Source: Nitrobacter sp. 62-13 (GTDB lineage Bacteria; Pseudomonadota; Alphaproteobacteria; Rhizobiales; Xanthobacteraceae). From it: a stretch of 43,954 bases of DNA. Each line of letters starts with the position of its first letter. Position 1 is the first letter of the stretch. The position numbers were made by a program, and so were the translations under genes. Of this stretch, positions 42,725-43,954 are shown piece after piece. The DNA is taken from NCBI RefSeq assembly GCF_001896955.1, contig NZ_MKRN01000189.1:400-44353 (forward strand), written 5' to 3'. Below the pieces are notes generated by a model. The model made no database searches and had not been told where the DNA came from. It saw only the letters and a program-made list of their open reading frames with translations.

Positions 42725-42830
42725 CTAGAGTCTTTCACCGTTTCATGGAAACGATGAAAGACTCCAGCTTCTTGATTTAACGCGTTTTCTTCACGCGAAC
42801 CGGATTCCACTTCGCTCGAAAACGCTTTAT
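42725..42830. repeat. GAGTCTTTC hairpin plus TTCTTGATTT-ACGCG repeat, copy 2
   Basis: It starts CTAG (42725), then GAGTCTTTC/GAAAGACTC arms form a hairpin up to about 42764. TTCTTGATTTAACGCG and CCACTTCGCTCGAAAACGC follow. The second half matches 30956-31020, and the start matches 1523-1533. Its end overlaps the murJ stop codon (42827-42829). Confidence 0.85.
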
Positions 42831-43954
42831 CCCCGCACCAGCGACCGCAGCCAGCGCGGGCCGAACAGCAGCAGGATCGCGCCCGCATAGACGAGCGCGC
42901 CGACGACGATCAGGAGTCCAAGAGCCGCCTCGTCGCGCATCGTGCTCCACCGTGCGAACTGCGCCGAGGCGACGTGCGCGGTCAGCCACAGCGCCGCCGC
43001 GAGCACCACGCCCGCGATCAGGAATTTGCCGAGCGAGACGCGCAACGAACGGTCGATCTCGAAGTGGCCCGCCCGGACCGCAAATCCGATCACGAGCAGA
43101 AGATTGACCCAGGCGCCGACGGCGGTGGCCAACGCCAGGCCGACCTGCGCCAGCGAGCCCATCAACGCGACCTTGAGCGCGAGATTGACCCCGATCCCGG
43201 TGAGCGAGGCTTTCACCGGCGTCGCGGTGTTCTTGCGCGCGTAGAACGTGGCGACCGCGCTGCGGATCAGCACAAAGGGAATGAGGCCCACCGCATAGGC
43301 TGACAGCGTCGCTCCGGCGGCCGCGGCATCGGCTGCGGAAAACGCGCCGCGCGCGAACATCGCCCGCATGATGACATCCGGCACGGTGAGGAACGCCGCG
43401 ACGAACGGCATCGAAAACAACAGCGTGAACTCGAACGCCCGGCGCTGCGACGCCATCGCGCCCGCGTGATCGCCGCCCGTGATCCGCCGCGACATTTCCG
43501 GCAGCAGCACGGTGCCGATGGCGATGCCGATCACTCCGATCGGCAGTTGGTTGAGCCGGTCGGCGTAATACAGCGCCGACAGCGCCCCGGTCGGGAGAAA
43601 CGTCGCGATGATGGTGTCGGCGAACATGGCCAGTTGCGTGCCCATCGATCCCACGGTGGCGGGCGCGAGCGCGCGAAAAAACGATCTGATGTCATCGCTC
43701 AGTTCGAGCGGCGAGAACCGCGGCAATCCGCCATGCCGGCCGAGATCGCCGGCCAGCAGAAAAACCTGAAGGAAGCCGGAGATCAGCACGCCCCACGCCG
43801 CCGCATGCCCGGCGCTCGGGAAGAAGGCGGCGAGCGCCAGCGCCATGATCATCGACAGATTGAGGAAGATCGGGGCCGCCGCCGCGCTCGCGAAGCGATG
43901 CATGACGTTCAGCATGCCGCCGTACAGCGTCACCAGCGTGATCAGCAGCAGATA
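42827..43954 (-). CDS. murJ: Lipid II flippase MurJ, C-terminal part (5' end outside window)
   Basis: The frame is open to the window edge; 375 residues are seen, and the GTG at 43933 is internal. The protein has about nine to ten membrane segments with MurJ/MviN patterns: GGLPRFSPLELSDDIRSFFR, ALAPATVGSMGTQLAMFADTIIATFLPTG, YYADRLNQLPIGVIGIAIGTVLLPEMSR and FVLIRSAVATFYARKNTATPVK. MurJ moves the peptidoglycan precursor lipid II across the inner membrane and is essential in most bacteria. The C terminus ends LRSLVRG, and its TAA stop lies at the edge of a repeat. No gene follows it before the CoxL-like gene except the repeat. Confidence 0.93.
   Translation of the reverse strand, partial: YLLLITLVTLYGGMLNVMHRFASAAAAPIFLNLSMIMALALAAFFPSAGHAAAWGVLISGFLQVFLLAGDLGRHGGLPRFSPLELSDDIRSFFRALAPATVGSMGTQLAMFADTIIATFLPTGALSALYYADRLNQLPIGVIGIAIGTVLLPEMSRRITGGDHAGAMASQRRAFEFTLLFSMPFVAAFLTVPDVIMRAMFARGAFSAADAAAAGATLSAYAVGLIPFVLIRSAVATFYARKNTATPVKASLTGIGVNLALKVALMGSLAQVGLALATAVGAWVNLLLVIGFAVRAGHFEIDRSLRVSLGKFLIAGVVLAAALWLTAHVASAQFARWSTMRDEAALGLLIVVGALVYAGAILLLFGPRWLRSLVRG

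Overview
The window is high-GC alphaproteobacterial DNA. It most resembles the Nitrobacteraceae (Bradyrhizobium, Rhodopseudomonas, Nitrobacter, Afipia). Four things point there: a Caulobacter/Rhizobiales-type flagellar set with FlaF and FlbT, CtrA-type TTAA-N7-TTAA boxes, a giant polar-growth-ring (GPR/RgsE) type coiled-coil protein found in Hyphomicrobiales, and several intergenic palindromic repeat families with CTAG ends. The species cannot be fixed from sequence alone. No rRNA, tRNA, CRISPR array, prophage or transposase gene was seen.

Layout. 1-15.1 kb is a flagellar cluster. It holds the end of flgI, a rod-binding FlgJ-type gene and a FlgN-like gene; a FlaG-like gene; and, on the minus strand, flagellin 1, flaF and a small unknown gene. 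A second flagellin, flbT, and the minus-strand operon flgE-flgK-flgL follow. A PLP-dependent decarboxylase sits between flbT and flgL. Flagellin 1 has three TTAA half-sites spaced as overlapping CtrA boxes, and flgE has a clear sigma-54 promoter. 15.4-24.8 kb is housekeeping and metabolic: msrB with a Tat-like leader, an FAD oxidoreductase, a SixA-type phosphatase, two small membrane proteins, an LPG-synthase-like flippase-type membrane protein, a secreted SGNH hydrolase, and a ferredoxin/ferredoxin-NADP reductase pair.

24.9-33.9 kb looks like a cell-envelope and polarity region. An HPt phosphotransfer gene and a 1656-residue membrane-anchored coiled-coil protein are divergent around a second cluster of CtrA-type boxes. 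The large protein contains seven 44-residue tandem repeats. It is followed by a convergent mlaE-mlaF-mlaD lipid-transport operon. 34-44 kb holds a dipeptide epimerase, a disordered protein of unknown function, a glycosyltransferase coupled to an LpxH-like phosphoesterase, thiD, a stand-alone Lrp-type ligand-binding domain, a CHRD protein, a form II CoxL-type molybdoenzyme subunit without its partners, and part of murJ.

Most unusual signals: (i) CtrA-type boxes shared by an HPt gene and the GPR-type gene, which suggests that polar growth is wired to the cell cycle; (ii) a composite element of about 166 bp made of two CTAG-bounded hairpins 13 bp apart, present twice in opposite orientations; (iii) repeats of several families that begin exactly at the TAG stop codon of a gene; (iv) duplicated modules inside FlgL and inside the giant protein.
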